The notes below the pieces were generated by a model. It saw only the letters and a program-made list of their open reading frames with translations. It ran no database searches and was not told the origin of the DNA. Shown one piece after another: positions 24,901-36,683 of a DNA stretch of 64,000 bases. Made by a program: the position numbers and the translations under genes. Position 1 is the stretch's first letter, and each line of letters opens with the position of its first letter. The stretch covers positions 1 to 64,000 of the forward strand of contig OY718805.1 in NCBI GenBank assembly GCA_963070105.1. Reading direction: 5' to 3'. This DNA comes from Litomosoides sigmodontis (Eukaryota > Nematoda > Chromadorea > Rhabditida > Onchocercidae).

Positions 24901-25031
24901 CTTCATCTACCCCCTCCCTTACTGCTCGCAGTGCTCTCCGAAAGAAAAGCTGGAAATGAAACTTTATGGTGGTTAATTCGCTCCAGTTGCTCATCGCTTA
25001 AATATTTCTGATTCAAAAGACCAATTCCCAT
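21954..25031 (-). CDS. Ethanolaminephosphotransferase, EPT1/SELENOI type
   Basis: This enzyme of the endoplasmic reticulum or Golgi membrane transfers phosphoethanolamine from CDP-ethanolamine to diacylglycerol, the last step of the Kennedy pathway. Ten exons are likely: 25031-24963, 24771-24703, 24463-24340, about 24260-24137, 23962-23884, about 23780-23660, one within about 23510-23250, 23037-22882, 22290-22105 and 22031-21954. The CDP-alcohol phosphotransferase signature DG-x2-AR-x8-G-x3-D-x3-D is complete across exons 4 and 5 (DGMQARR ... GEFFDHALD). Other family blocks are MPFWNWFIE, YHPKWIAPNVLT, FWEQYITKVL, ALFSPGEIL and SHMSNSHAQICN. The C-terminus is LQIEVFSLRYLNRSNTRK and stop, so the selenocysteine tail of vertebrate SELENOI is absent. 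The exon 3 to 4 junction is not resolved: the needed reading phase has no AG acceptor, so that intron or base calls need checking; exons 6 and 7 are approximate. Confidence 0.85.
23194..23230. repeat. (ACT)n microsatellite inside an EPT1 intron
   Basis: About a dozen TAC/ACT trinucleotides lie between two exons of the phosphotransferase gene. No effect on coding is expected. Confidence 0.9.
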
Positions 25032-28000
25032 AATTCGATGTGCAACCGAATTGGATCGAAGCTTCTATCTATCACTACCCTTGCCAATACTGACCAATTC
25101 CACTTTTTCCGGTCCTTACGTCACGCCCTGCTGTAACAGAAGTAGAATTATTAGCGCTCGTTATCGAATGCCCTTTTCTTCGCCTGAATTTATAGCAGTA
25201 GCCACTAAAGATGAAGCTGTCCACCACTCCACATAACTCCTCCGCGCAGTTTCTACGATTGTTTTAGCACTGGTTATGATTGAAAAAAGATAGATATATC
25301 GGGCAGCTTTATCTCTCGAGAGTGCCTACACAGGAGGTGTGTGTGTGTGTGTGTATTCGAGAACGGTGCCGTCCGATGCAATTGGAGTCGTTTATGCGGA
25401 AGTTCTAAACCTCGCCTTCCCTTTCTCATTTGAAAACATTCACTGATAGTGCAATTCTTCTTCATACCGGCAGATGATGGAAGTCAGTGTTTGAGGTGAG
25501 CAAACTGACCGATGTAAATCAATCAACGAAAATAAAAAGAAGAGTAGTTGATGAACGAACGGCGCGAGTATTTTGGAAGGGAGTGCTTGAACGGATCAAG
25601 AATGAGTAGTGGCCGAAGTAGTAGTAGTAGTAGTAGTAGTGGTACACAGCGAAGCAGCAGCAACCTGACTTCTCGGGGAGTTGATGAGGAAGCTGGAGAG
25701 TGAGAAAGCAGTCATATTTGCACTTTCGCAAAGCATCGTAAGTTCTATTGCGCGTCCCGCATGTCCGAATCATTCGTTCCACCGATGGATGGATATTCAC
25801 CGAGAGCGAGTGCACTTACTGTTGCGCTTCGTCGGACATCAAAACGGTTCCCTTCACTTGTATTTTAGCATGCTAGGTTACAGGTAGAAATATTGAAGAA
25901 AGAAATACGTCATGAGCTTTTTCCTCTTCTCTCTCGTTTCACGCAAGCTCGTTCGTAGCGGACAATAGCTCAAAAAACTCTAATTCTTTCTCTTGAAAAA
26001 TGCCACTTTTTAAACAAAGCCAATAGGAGAGCAGGAGCGGATGCGGGATAATCTGTGAAATGAATGGAATATTAAGGAAGGGAAAGGTTAGCGACAACGA
26101 AAAAGCAAGAAGCAACGATGGAACTGGGTTGAAAATAATAATTTCAAATTACTAAATTTAAGAAAACGTTCGGGTTCTCGCCAGTGAGATATGGAGAAGA
26201 ATTTAAGGAAAATGTAGGTGGAATGTCAGATGAGGAGGACAACGCGAGAGGGCAACATTTTGCGACGAAAAAACTCCACCCGAACGTTCCGTTCCTTGCC
26301 TTGCCTCTCGGTACCCACAGAGATTAAGATGGATGATGGATGATGAGTGGGATGAAAGACGTGCGCGCACGCATTAACTGACATCTGACTGCGCCTTCCT
26401 TCGCTTGCCTCTCCATGGAGAAGATAGGGCCCAGTTAAAAAACAGAGATTTCCTTCTACTTCTCTCGTCACCATTGGAGGATGTCGTCCGACACTGCTGG
26501 TTCGCACGGCCGCACCTCTGAATTTCCCGTCCCATGGCTTTCGGTTCCGATCAATTACGAACATGTCATTTCTGTTCCGCTCCTCTTCCGATTCAGATTC
26601 CTCTCCTCTGCTAAATCACAATTCGCACTTTAGGATAGGATAGTTTACTGAAAACTGGAAATTTAGAAAGTGCAACACACTTTCGTGGTGTCGCTCGACC
26701 TGCATTCCTTTTTAAAACTTACTTCTTGATTGAACCGCGAAGTTGATGAAAGTCAGTTCCTCACACACACACACACACACACAATACTTCCTACCGTTTG
26801 CACTCTAACTAATGACAGATCTATCTAGGGAGAGCGAGAAGCAATCTGTGCTACTAAGACTGTTCTAGACATTTTCCACCAGGGAGTGTGCTGAGTAAAC
26901 GAAACTTTCTTTTCCTTCACCCTTCTTTTTTCTCCACCCTCACATTGGATGTTTACCTAAAGCAATGTTTCTTTCCACTAGTCATTCATGCTTCTTTCAC
27001 CAGGGAATTAGCCATCATCTAATTTAGGTGATCAATGCATGAGAATCTTTATTAGCAAACATTGTCCGAAATAAACAATTTTATGTCAACGGTTAAAATA
27101 ACCCAAAAATATGGCAGAACACCGGCTTGCTTCTCTTATTTGCATCCTGATCATTTGGTGACCAGGACAATGAACGACATTCCAAGTTTCATTTCCACAA
27201 TTTTACTCGAAGAAACACTTCGAAATCCTCTGGCTTCTCCCATTGTTGAATTGATGAAGTTAGCTACGGCAGATGCGATCAACGGAGAAGTAATTGCCAA
27301 CTTATCTAACAGTGTTAATTTAATTCACTTTATTCTAACAATTAATTAATGGTCATAACTGGCCTAGCAACGACAAACATGTCGCAAATCCGAAATTCCT
27401 TCATAATGCATAATTTTTCAAGTCATCAGACTGTTCCATGAAAGCATAAAACAAACCTGTGAGTTAAGTGAATCATGATTTGTATTAGAAATCATTTCAT
27501 TGTTCACTCAATTCTAGCTGCCTTAAGCTCCACATGGATTTTCAATCCATGTTCAATTCACGCGTAAGTTCACCCAAGCTTGGCTGGAGATCACTAGCTA
27601 AGTGCCATCCATGATTATGGCACAACACTCCATTCACACCATTCACTTCATATCTCCCCTTTCCCACATGGATCATCTTCCAAACAAATTCAGTAAAGGT
27701 GACCAATCTAGTAATCAAGCAAAGGAATCGGCGAAGGTGTAAAGAAATAGAAGTAGCCAAATTAGATACACCTGAAAGTACAAAGGAGAAAGTGGCTTCG
27801 TTTTATAGTGGCTCAGAATTAACTCAGATCTATGTACATTTTTAACAACAAGCATCACTAGTGCACACGTATTCAGTTAGTTGTACTAATCGTCGTCAAA
27901 TTGAAATCCAAAAGAACGCTCTCTCGCGTCCTATAAATTTACAACAGATTCCCTCAGGATACAAAGGAGGCTCAGAAATATAACATCTTTTACTGTAAAC

Positions 28001-29177
28001 CTTAGATTCTTCCTTTTTCAATCTTTCAGATCGGAATTTCTGTCTAAAGCATGATTATCAAAATTGCGCGAGTTGTTCATAAAATTTTTAAAGGTTAATT
28101 AAGCAGATGCATTAGTTAAGGAAGTACTTGTATTTGAAATTTGCTCTATTTCATTATTCTACTTTCACTTACATATGTAAAGTCATCGCTCTTCAGAATC
28201 TGTGCTCCTGGAGCATGTGGAAACCTAAATATTGAACGAACATCTAATTTGTAGCTAAATTAATTCACTCTGAAACCATACTTGTCTCAACCGGACAAGG
28301 CAAAATTAAAAACAAAAATGAAATAAAGCGAGGAATGGCCAGTAGATTGCAGGAAGAGCCAAGACGCCAGAATGATAATTAGGAAATGAGCAGAAAGAAG
28401 CAATACGTAGTAGGCGTATGTGCCCTCAAATCACTCTTTTTGTGGATTAGGTTCCTCATTTGCTGAGGCGGCTCTCCACTTATTCACTTAATTACTCCAT
28501 TTTTTTCAATTCAATTCAATACGAATCACTTTCAATCAAGGAAATGATATTTGCGAGGAAGAAAGAAGTAAGGAAGTGATCAGTGAGCCAATCATTTCTC
28601 TGTGGTTGCAATTGTGGAATGACAAATTTCGGCAGTTTCACAGCTTTACCCTTATTTTAAGGAGCGGCTACTTCCAGCGCCTCCACCAAAAAGTTCAATC
28701 AGCTGCCGTATCAGCTGCTATTGTCAAATCAAAAGAGCGAAGACAACCTCACTCGAGGAATTTCTTCCTCTTTCTCCAGCTATTAGAGGATCGAGATAGA
28801 GCCTCGTGCACTTTGGTCAGGATCAGGATCGATATGCCAGAAGAAACACAATGAAAAGCAGCAGTACACCGTAAAACATCGTTGATTGCAGTGTAGCAAA
28901 AGCGGCAATGAATTTACCACATCTGTCATGATAGTTACTTCGCTTGTTACACATAACCGAAATGTTCTATGTGCCCCATCATGTGTTGTGAACGCTTGGT
29001 TTTGATTATTTGCGTGATTTGTAGATCCACAACAATACCTTACTTAATATCTAAAGCTTCATTGGGAATGGACTAGTTTAAGTAACAGAACAGAAGCAAA
29101 GGAATAATAATTTAGTATTGAGAATTCAGCACAAGTAACAGTAGAAGGTGATTGCTGCAAGAAGAGGGACCAATCGG
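25032..29177. other. 4.1 kb without a recognised gene; several microsatellites
   Basis: The stretch holds (GT)n at 25337-25354, (AGT)n at 25614-25640, (CA)n at 26762-26783 and scattered short open frames. A plus-strand frame with an ATG at 27083 (88 residues, to 27349) and a minus-strand frame at about 27760-27542 ending in GELTRELNMD are the least bad candidates, but neither has a family resemblance. A minus-strand segment at 28227-28178 (acceptor TATTTAG, product FPHAPGAQILKSDDFTY, donor GTAAGTG) could be one exon of a gene I cannot reconstruct. The region just above 25031 should hold the EPT1 promoter. Confidence 0.4.
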
Positions 29178-29348
29178 TTACTTCCCCATGACATTGAGGG
29201 TGTGCAGCATCGCTGTCACAAAGGAGTAGTTGAGATTGAGAAAGTGTTGAAATAGTTCAGCCAAGAATGGATAAAAAAGGATGAGTAAGTAATGGGTATA
29301 ATGAGTGATGACTGCGTAAAGAATGGGTAAAAGCAAAGAGGGTTTCTT
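29178..29348 (-). CDS. C-terminal exon of an unidentified polytopic membrane protein
   Basis: An open exon of 57 codons begins after AACAAG and ends in LHTLNVMGK and a TAA stop at 29178-29180. Its product is very hydrophobic (SLLLPILYAVI, HYLLILFYPFLAELFQHF), consistent with one or two membrane segments and a short polar tail. Possible upstream exons are the frame ending VCCNLLLM before GTAAGCC (about 29408) and INMLCILQSV...AHVICKLL before GTAGTTAAC (about 29610), but reading phases do not all agree. The pattern HYxHY then ELxxHF vaguely recalls the end of EPT-type phosphotransferases, so a diverged neighbour paralogue of the gene at 21954 is possible. I could not find the catalytic motif upstream, so this stays unidentified. 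Confidence 0.45.
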   Translation of the reverse strand, partial: KKPSLLLPILYAVITHYTHYLLILFYPFLAELFQHFLNLNYSFVTAMLHTLNVMGK

Positions 29349-29411
29349 CTTGTTAAGCCAGTTTCATCGGTATATATACCGTCGTGTGTGGGCGTGTTTA
29401 GGCTTACCATA

Positions 29412-31842
29412 AGGAGTAAGTTACAGCACACAATGATGGTTAAGTAAGCTTGTTACATTCAAATGAAATCATGGCGGATTGGATTGTGCGGTGGTGTGAA
29501 AGCACAAAGGATTTATGGTTGAGGTTGAGCAGATCAAAGGTTATGTGAGGTTAATGTAGCTGAGCAGGAAAGGAGAAAGAATGGAACACACAGGCTTATG
29601 AATAGTTAACTACCAAAAGCTTGCAAATGACGTGAGCAATCGTCATTTCATAAGATGTGGAAACCGATTGCAAGATACACAACATGTTGATGTAGCAATC
29701 TCATGGTGATTAAATGAAATTTTATAGATTTTTACAATTTGTATCGAGTTTCTCTCGGCTTTCCCGACATTTACTACTACTGCAAACGGTATGTCTCCAG
29801 TGCGGGCAAAGGTAACGCACATAAAGTATCAATGGAAAGAAAAGAAACCTTTATTCCACCGTATTAACTCAAACTCAACATTCACTCGAAAGCCTCCGCC
29901 ACAAATTGGTGCAGTGAAAGTTATCCTCAATCATCAGCACCTATCAAAAACGAAGATATCAGCACGAAAGTGAACCGGAGGAAGGGTAGAGAAATGGAAG
30001 AACTGAGCGATATGCCGGCATTAGATGATATGGTGAAACCTCACCACCACATTAAAAGCTGAATAGGACCGGGAATTGTAACCCTCGAAGTAATGTAGCT
30101 GATTAGTTGGCCCACTATGACTTCGTCCAACTAGATAAAGTCCAAACCACAGAATTATCACTTCTCTTTATTCACACAAGAATTGGACCAGTGATAGCTG
30201 GAACCGCCGACATATGTACAAGATCATTTTAACGAAGAAATGAAACCTTTAAGGAAGCTTAAATGGATGTAAGAAAATTTCTTGCAAATAATCAAAAACT
30301 TGATGTAAGAAATTCAGAACAGAATTGAGATTTAGATTAAATTAAGAATTTATTGGTATTAACTGGAACATCATGAGAATTTTTGGTATTAATTGCAGCA
30401 TCATCCAAGAAGATCCAAGAATTTAATAGCAGAGCAAGGTTAGGCGCAGGATTGTTTTCGTACGTGATCATGAAGCGACGAGGATCAGTATAACGTAGAT
30501 AAACCTGCTCTGCTACATGATCTAACCTGGAGAAAGTGTTACCTGAACCACTTGAATTTGAAGAGCAAATAACAAAGCCGACAAGTACATAAAAAATGAC
30601 AAAGGGACTTTTCACTGGTTTACCGAGGGGGAAAAGATGCACTTCAAAAGATCATCCTACAAAAATTGTAAAATAAGCAATCACAAATTCGAAAAATAAC
30701 CGTATGCAAGATATCAAAACAAGATGGAGAAAGAGAGTGCACGATCACCGAAGTGAAAAGCTAACAATGTTTCGGTGTCAGAAACAGCAAATGAAGAGGA
30801 ACGATAGTAGCGATATTGATAGCGGCAATTTTGACATAGATGATGATGCAGAATTTTGTCACAAACATGTTTCAAATATGTCAAAAGCAGAAAAATTGAA
30901 GCTCAAAAGGCAGAACAGCGCGGTAACATCAAGTGGTTGGACAGATCGATGATGAAGTAGCTTTGAGAGCTGTTGAAACTTCGTGAAAAATTTTAATAAT
31001 GGTTGGCGTGGAGGATGGCAAAAGAAGTGGTAACCATATATACCAATTCAAATACCAAGGTGTGGTAAGGTGAAAAAGTGACAGTTAAAAAGCAGCAAAT
31101 TCAAGTTGAAACTCCAAATTTTTCTTCATAAGAAAACCGAAATAATTTCGTGATAAACTCTTCGGAAAAAAGTGACAGTTAAAAAGCAACAAATTCAAGT
31201 TGAAACTCCAAATTTTTCTTCATAAGAAAACCGAAATAATTTCGTGATAAACTCTTCGGAATAAAAAAGGAAATTTATACTAGAAAGAATACTCAATAAT
31301 GGTTTCAACCAATTCGAATGTTTAGTTTTTTGTATTTGCCTCGCTTGTTAAATAATTGTTAAGCCAACATTAAGCCCCTTTCTTCCCATAAAATTATAGT
31401 AATGCAATTCGCGCGCACTAAATAGCTCTGAAATGTTGACCTGACCTTTTCCCCGTAACTCTCCTTGTGTTCAAAAGAACTCTAAAATGTATGGCTCGAC
31501 CCGGTTTAGGAATAAGCATCAGTAATAAAAAAAATTTTTATCCCAACCACATTCGTTTGTATCATCTCACCTCCAAAATTTTCGCTAGATGCAACGATCG
31601 TGTTCTTTACGCTATAAATTCATGAAATAGAGCAATAGTTGTGAAGTGACATGAGACTGACATTAATGAAGCCAATACTTGCATGACTGAGTTCAAATGA
31701 CAACAGCGGAGACAGTGGGGGTCATAAAAGGTGAGTTCACATGGCACAGCTGACTGAACAGTGAAAAATGAGATGTATTGAAGCATTATGGATAAAAGTT
31801 TTAATTTGCATCCATAATATCGATGTAGTAAAATCTGACTTA
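29412..31842. other. Mostly non-coding stretch upstream of the membrane-protein exon
   Basis: No recognised gene. It includes possible exons of the gene ending at 29178 and a plus-strand frame of 82 codons (30704-30952, from an ATG) encoding a charged Asp/Lys-rich peptide with DSSDIDSGNFDIDDDAEF; with no family match or splice support it is only a candidate. A 94-bp tandem duplication is listed separately. Confidence 0.4.
31073..31260. repeat. Tandem duplication, 2 x 94 bp
   Basis: Two adjacent copies start at about 31078 and 31172 with GTGACAGTTAAAAAGCA and end in GATAAACTCTTCGGA. Only one base difference is evident (AGCAGC versus AGCAAC), so it is recent or an assembly duplication. It lies about 0.6 kb beyond the PCNA stop codon. 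Confidence 0.93.
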
Positions 31843-33028
31843 TTACTTCATGTCTGCATCCTCATCGTCTATCTTCGGAGCTAGATAAAAACGCAGATGC
31901 CCATTTTCGCTAAGTCCATACTCCACAACCACAGGCACACTATTGCATAGGGAAAGACGAACCTGAAACGAAAGTTGCTTGAGGGATGACCGCTTTGTTG
32001 TAATAATGGCATATGAAATACAAATAATACAAGAAATTTTTCGAAAAAACGTTACTCGATCAGAAAGTCCTGTAGCCTTCGTGAAATGATTCATATACTT
32101 GATTGAAAAATTGACTGTAACGGGTTCTTTCACGTCCACTGATACAGCCTGTAGCAAGAAGATTGTTGCTTTTGACTTTAACTTAGGCTACACATACAGA
32201 TAAAAAGCAATAACGAAAAGAAAATACTTGTTGCTCTTCCTCGTCGGCATTTTTTGAGGGAGCGTAAGTAACTGTGGATGAGCCGGTATCACCTTTACCG
32301 GTGAATACAACACCTGCCTTGGTTACTGTTATCATTAGTGAGTCCGAGAACATTGCCAAATCACGACAAGTCTTCTAAAACCAATAACTTCTAGCAACAT
32401 ATGACATGTGGAATGTGTGTGAAAATTTAAATTGTAAATCGAATTTCCTAAGTATACCTGGAATTCAGCAGCCGGCATACAGACAACAGCAGAATAATCC
32501 TGCTCAGGGATGCCAAGATGCTCACTGTCGATATCCATCATTTTGACGACGACTTCCTGACTTTTATCCTATAAACGAAAAAGGCATTGCAGAAACACTC
32601 ACCGGAATAAGTAAAAGTACAGAACAAATACCCGTTTCGTGTCCTCGAAGAGAAACAGCACTGAATCGTCGTTTTCTTCATATCGAATCAGGCAGGTATC
32701 TTCGTTGTTAGCGCATTTTAGTGCCCTTGCCATACCTGCTAGGCTAAGACCAAGATTGATGGTTCTGTCACAACGATAACTTTCGAACATTGCAACATCC
32801 ATTTTCAGTGATACCAAGGCAACGTGCGATGAGTCCATCGCCTCAAAGTAACATGCTGGCAATGGAAATGATCATTATCAATCCTTATTCTTATGTCATG
32901 AACTTTTTACTAACCTGTAAGCACATGGCGGTCTCACTGCAATCAAAGGGTGCGTCTGTAACGAGATCCTTGATAGCATCCACGATCCTCTTTAGCGTTG
33001 AAGCACTGCCTAGCTTCGCTTCGAACAT
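31843..33028 (-). CDS. pcn-1: Proliferating cell nuclear antigen (DNA sliding clamp)
   Basis: PCNA forms a homotrimeric ring around DNA in the nucleus and tethers replicative polymerases, ligase and repair enzymes. Six exons join in perfect phase: 33028-32915, 32841-32632, 32568-32458, 32374-32228, 32148-32056 and 31962-31843, giving 264 residues against about 261 in other animals. The protein starts [20 protein letters not shown] and shows the family blocks [28 protein letters not shown] (interdomain connector, binding site for PIP-box partners), [20 protein letters not shown] and the terminal [14 protein letters not shown]. The conserved lysine at the ubiquitin/SUMO position (DLxxxx K164 region) is in exon 4 or 5 but I did not map it exactly. 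Introns are 55-90 bp. It is last of a run of minus-strand genome-maintenance genes. Confidence 0.98.
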
Positions 33029-33256
33029 TGTCGCCAAAAAACTGACCAACTTCACTGCAACGCATATCACTTACACATATACCAGCACCCTTGCTCTATC
33101 ATCCAACCAACGCCTACCTACCTCAACGACACTTTAGGGACCGTTCATACCATATTGAAAATTGCCGCCAGCAGAATAGCGCGCAATTTCACCCAGATTG
33201 TCGTACTAAAATCAGCATAGCATATTGCAGCCATGTTGCAATTAATGGCGCATCCG

Positions 33257-33572
33257 ACCAACAATCAGTAAATGATCTGTTTGTTTCAAATCAGGAATTA
33301 GCCACAACCATTTTACTGTTCAGCTAACATCCATTAACACTCAGATTAGCGATGGATAATGGCGAACGGATGTGACATTTCGAATGAAGTGCTGAGTTAA
33401 TTTTCCAGTTGTTTCCAACCGTAAGGATTTCCTTGGTTAGGAATACGTGAAAGAGCAGTATGACTTCGTTATGTGACAGCAATGACGCGATGATAACTTT
33501 ATCACTGATTAACAATCAGTAAATGATCTTTTTATTTCAAAGTAGGAATTAGCCATAATCATTTTAGTGACT
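33257..33572. repeat. Pair of direct repeats, about 65 bp, 251 bp apart
   Basis: The segments at about 33258-33322 and 33509-33572 both read AACAATCAGTAAATGATCT, then TTTCAAA, AGGAATTAGCCA and CATTTTA, with about 85% identity. They sit between the PCNA start and the ALKBH1 stop, so they could be in the PCNA promoter region. Function unknown. Confidence 0.85.
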
Positions 33573-33914
33573 TGTTGGAACAAGTTAATGGAGCATAATA
33601 CATAACAGAGAGTAACACACCAATATTTTTCACCAACGAAATCTGCTTAACAAACTTAAGGTCATATAAGTCACTTGTACTATGATGGAATATTAGGAAA
33701 TCGGCAGTTCTATTTGCTTCATTACTACAGTAAACCTTTCGAGATTTCACTACAATTGCATTGTGAAGTTTAATGAACTGGAATTCATCATGACAACAAC
33801 AAGACAGAAAGTGAAAAGGGTATCTTCGTTCATTAAATGTAGTCATGGTGTGTCGCATTTGCACGATACTTCTCGGAATAGCTTTGTATTGTCTAAACTG
33901 CATAACCACGGCAC

Positions 33915-35482
33915 TCATTTATGTTCATCAACTTGTCTAAGCGTAATATTGACACGACTTTCATTCGCATATCTCACTATCTCTTCAGGCTGATTTTTGT
34001 CCTTGAATTGTTTATCTTGTAGAATCCGTGGGACTGCATGGTATATTAATCGCTGTGGTCCATAAATCACCAGGACATCGCCCGACCGTATGTAAAATGC
34101 ATCAATGGGATCGTCCAAATCAGTACCGCCAGCCAGGTAAATAGCGGTTTGGCCGAAACTTATCGAAATGAGTGGGCAAGACAGCATCCGTTCTGATCTG
34201 AAATAGGTACTTTAAAAATAATAAAGGAAAAAAATGAGACATTACAGAAACGCAAGCACTATAATATGGTAATATTTGAGGTGACAATGAAGAGAAGATT
34301 AAAGAATCAATGATAAATACATTCTTGCTCCAATTTGAATTTGATAACATAATCTGTTCGGAGGAAGATTTATTCAATAAGTAACCTGTCAATGTGTGGT
34401 GCCAATGTCGATTTTCTTGCGTAGAAGTTTATGATGGCAGCATCAGCATACATCGGTCCTATGCCAAGTGCTTCGGAGAGAACATTCGATAGCAACACTA
34501 ACTCTTCAGGAAGTAACTCACCTGAAAAAACCAGTTCTGACTTTTACAGGTCATTTCTACCGACGTCACACTCCTCTTAATACAAATGAATCTTACATCT
34601 TTTCAGATTCGACAATACCTATACATACCCTGAAAAGGATAAATCTTTGTTGCCCAATTGTAGTGGAGACCAAGAGTAGACCAGCGCAGCTGTTTCCCAT
34701 ATTCTTTGAACACCTACGAAAGCAAATCATGGTCATCGGCTTTAGCGAATGGATTCTATTGTACCATGAATTTCATTAAGACTGTAGTATTTTCAAATGA
34801 AGTTTAAAGCTTTTCGAAAAATCCAGAATTGATGAAAAGTTCTCCAAAAACTGTGCAAGAAAACTGCAGAACTTGGAATTTCCATTGCAAGCTTAAAACA
34901 AAAACTGATACATTTTGATACAAAAACCAATATATTTGACACGTTTCTATTCTTACATATATTATATAAAATTTTCAGCTTTTCACATCCCTCCCCCACG
35001 CAGGGCGGACATTTGGCGTCGACATAATTTTAAACATTTGAACTTACATTCCGAGCATTGGGGACCTGTAAGCCAACATTGGTAGAGCCAGGTGGTTCAG
35101 TGTAAACGAACAATGAGCGTTTTATCCATTGAAGATGACTGATTGGTTTAAAAATATCGTTGAGCATTACCATGCCTGGCCGATGAGTAATAGTTGAAGC
35201 AGTCCACTCGGTTACTGGACGAAGTCCGAGATTTTCTAACATTACATCTGATGGTACCACAATTGGTTTCAATTTTGAGCAAATTATTCCATGAGTAGAT
35301 GAAGAGCGCCGCAAATCAAGAACTTCGGAAAAGCTCGGTGTCACATCATGCCGTTTATAAAACTTGAATGTTCGTTTGAACAGGGAATCAGGAAGTGAGC
35401 GACTACGATAACTGTCACCCTCACCAGCACCTGTTAGATATTTTTCAGTCTGCTGTGGTAGCTTGTCGGATTCGTTCGTCAT
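33915..35482 (-). CDS. alkb-1: AlkB homologue 1 (ALKBH1), Fe(II)/2-oxoglutarate dioxygenase
   Basis: ALKBH1 oxidatively removes methyl groups from nucleic acids (tRNA m1A and m5C, and reported DNA N6-methyladenine). Four exons join in phase: 35482-35048, 34713-34629, 34521-34386 and 34197-33915, for 312 residues. Family blocks are DSLFKRTFKFYKR near the N-terminus, LRWSTLGLHYNW, YADAAIINFY, the iron ligands in HIDRSE (His and Asp) and YHAVPR (His), ISISFGQTAIYLAGG, and the 2-oxoglutarate-binding RVNITLRQV. The start is the first in-frame ATG (35482); an alternative upstream GTG extends the frame to 35512 but is unlikely. The 5' end lies inside the last exon of the next gene upstream in a different frame (35445-35482 overlap). 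A TTTCAG at about 35535 could serve as a spliced-leader acceptor giving a separate mRNA. Confidence 0.95.
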
Positions 35483-35950
35483 GCTTCCTTTTATAGCATT
35501 GTAACAGTTCACCTTTGTGCAAATCCAATTCTTCCTGAAATCCCTGCAAATGGAAATGAAGTTAAACGCAGTAATTATAAAAGTAACTCCTCACTTGGTT
35601 CATTCTTGAATTTCTGTACAATCAATAAGGTTTTAAAGTTTTTTCCTAAAGGTTTTTGAAATAGCCGCTACCATTTAACACGAGCGAATAAAAATTTATT
35701 TACAATAAAACAGTCGAATTTAAGTAATTGTAATTATTCTGCCAGTATTGAACTGCAGACATAAAACAATAAACCCCTGGCACCAGACACCTCAGCAAGT
35801 CTAAAGAGTACAGTATGAATTGCATGTGCTAACCTGAAGTGGTTTATAGACCGTTGCCACACCATATGCCCCAATTGCTAGACCAATAATAGCGACCACA
35901 ATCTTCGCAGCTGCTTGTTTTGGCGTCAGCTTAAGTTGCCAACCTACCAT
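35445..35950 (-). CDS. Small single-pass membrane protein (71 residues), unidentified
   Basis: Two exons, 35950-35834 and 35543-35445, join in phase 0 through GTTAGC and TTTGCAG splice signals to give 71 residues. The product begins MVGWQLKLTPKQAAAK, has one hydrophobic helix (IVVAIIGLAIGAYGVATVY, residues 17-35) and a charged tail with CYKRKHDERIRQ. A TTTTTAG 13-15 bases before the ATG (near 35965) suggests spliced-leader addition. Size, one helix and the basic-acidic tail resemble small mitochondrial inner-membrane assembly factors such as the MITRAC/SMIM class, but I do not recognise a family. Its stop codon falls 38 nt inside the ALKBH1 coding region, in another frame, so the two genes probably share a promoter or operon. 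Confidence 0.7.
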
Positions 35951-36683
35951 GTCACAAACTACCCCTAAAAACTTCGAAATGTACCGTACGTATATGGCTC
36001 CCAATATCTCCAAACTGCATTCTGTAAATTTCAACTCTCCTAACGATAGATCACTGCTTCGTTCCGTTCTACTATGCTTTCACATGATTATATCTATCTC
36101 AGAAAGTTCAAAACATCATTGTTTCTTTGGTGCTGAAACTTGAGACTGATTGTGCTAACTTTGAACAATATTAGTAGCCCATGAAGGCAGCTTTTGAATA
36201 TAAACTGTAATATTAATTGAACTTTTCGTCATTGATGACGTTTAGCATCCCATCCATATAAAATGAACAAGTGAAAATATCATTTCAAATAAAGTTTAGC
36301 TTTTAGAGCAGTACACCAAAGTAATGCCCAGAACATCTCCTACATAATGTTTATAAGATTTAGAATGCTAAAAATCGATACATTAATGCAGGAAGGTTAA
36401 AAGGTACTTGTTTAAACTACAAAGTCTAAATAAGGAGAAACCGACGTACAGAGAAAAGTCAACAAATAAAGTAAAGAATGGTCCATACTAAAATGAATTC
36501 GTACCAATGTAACACAGAAACTAGAAAACAAGATTTTATTTACACGAAAAAATTCGGAAGAAGCCTATTTGTTGCACTTTTTTTTCTATTTCGATTTCTT
36601 TTCGAAAAAAAAAGCATTAATTCCATATTAATTACAAAAAGTATATATATAATGAATGCAGAAATCTGAACGACGAGTTATTT

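Noticed and set aside
26226..26564. 112-codon minus-strand frame
   Set aside because: Single isolated frame with random-looking composition and no support from neighbours.
30337..30642. 101-codon minus-strand frame with a signal-like hydrophobic start
   Set aside because: The first codon is GTG, not ATG, and there is no splice context that would supply a start; the next ATG is deep inside.
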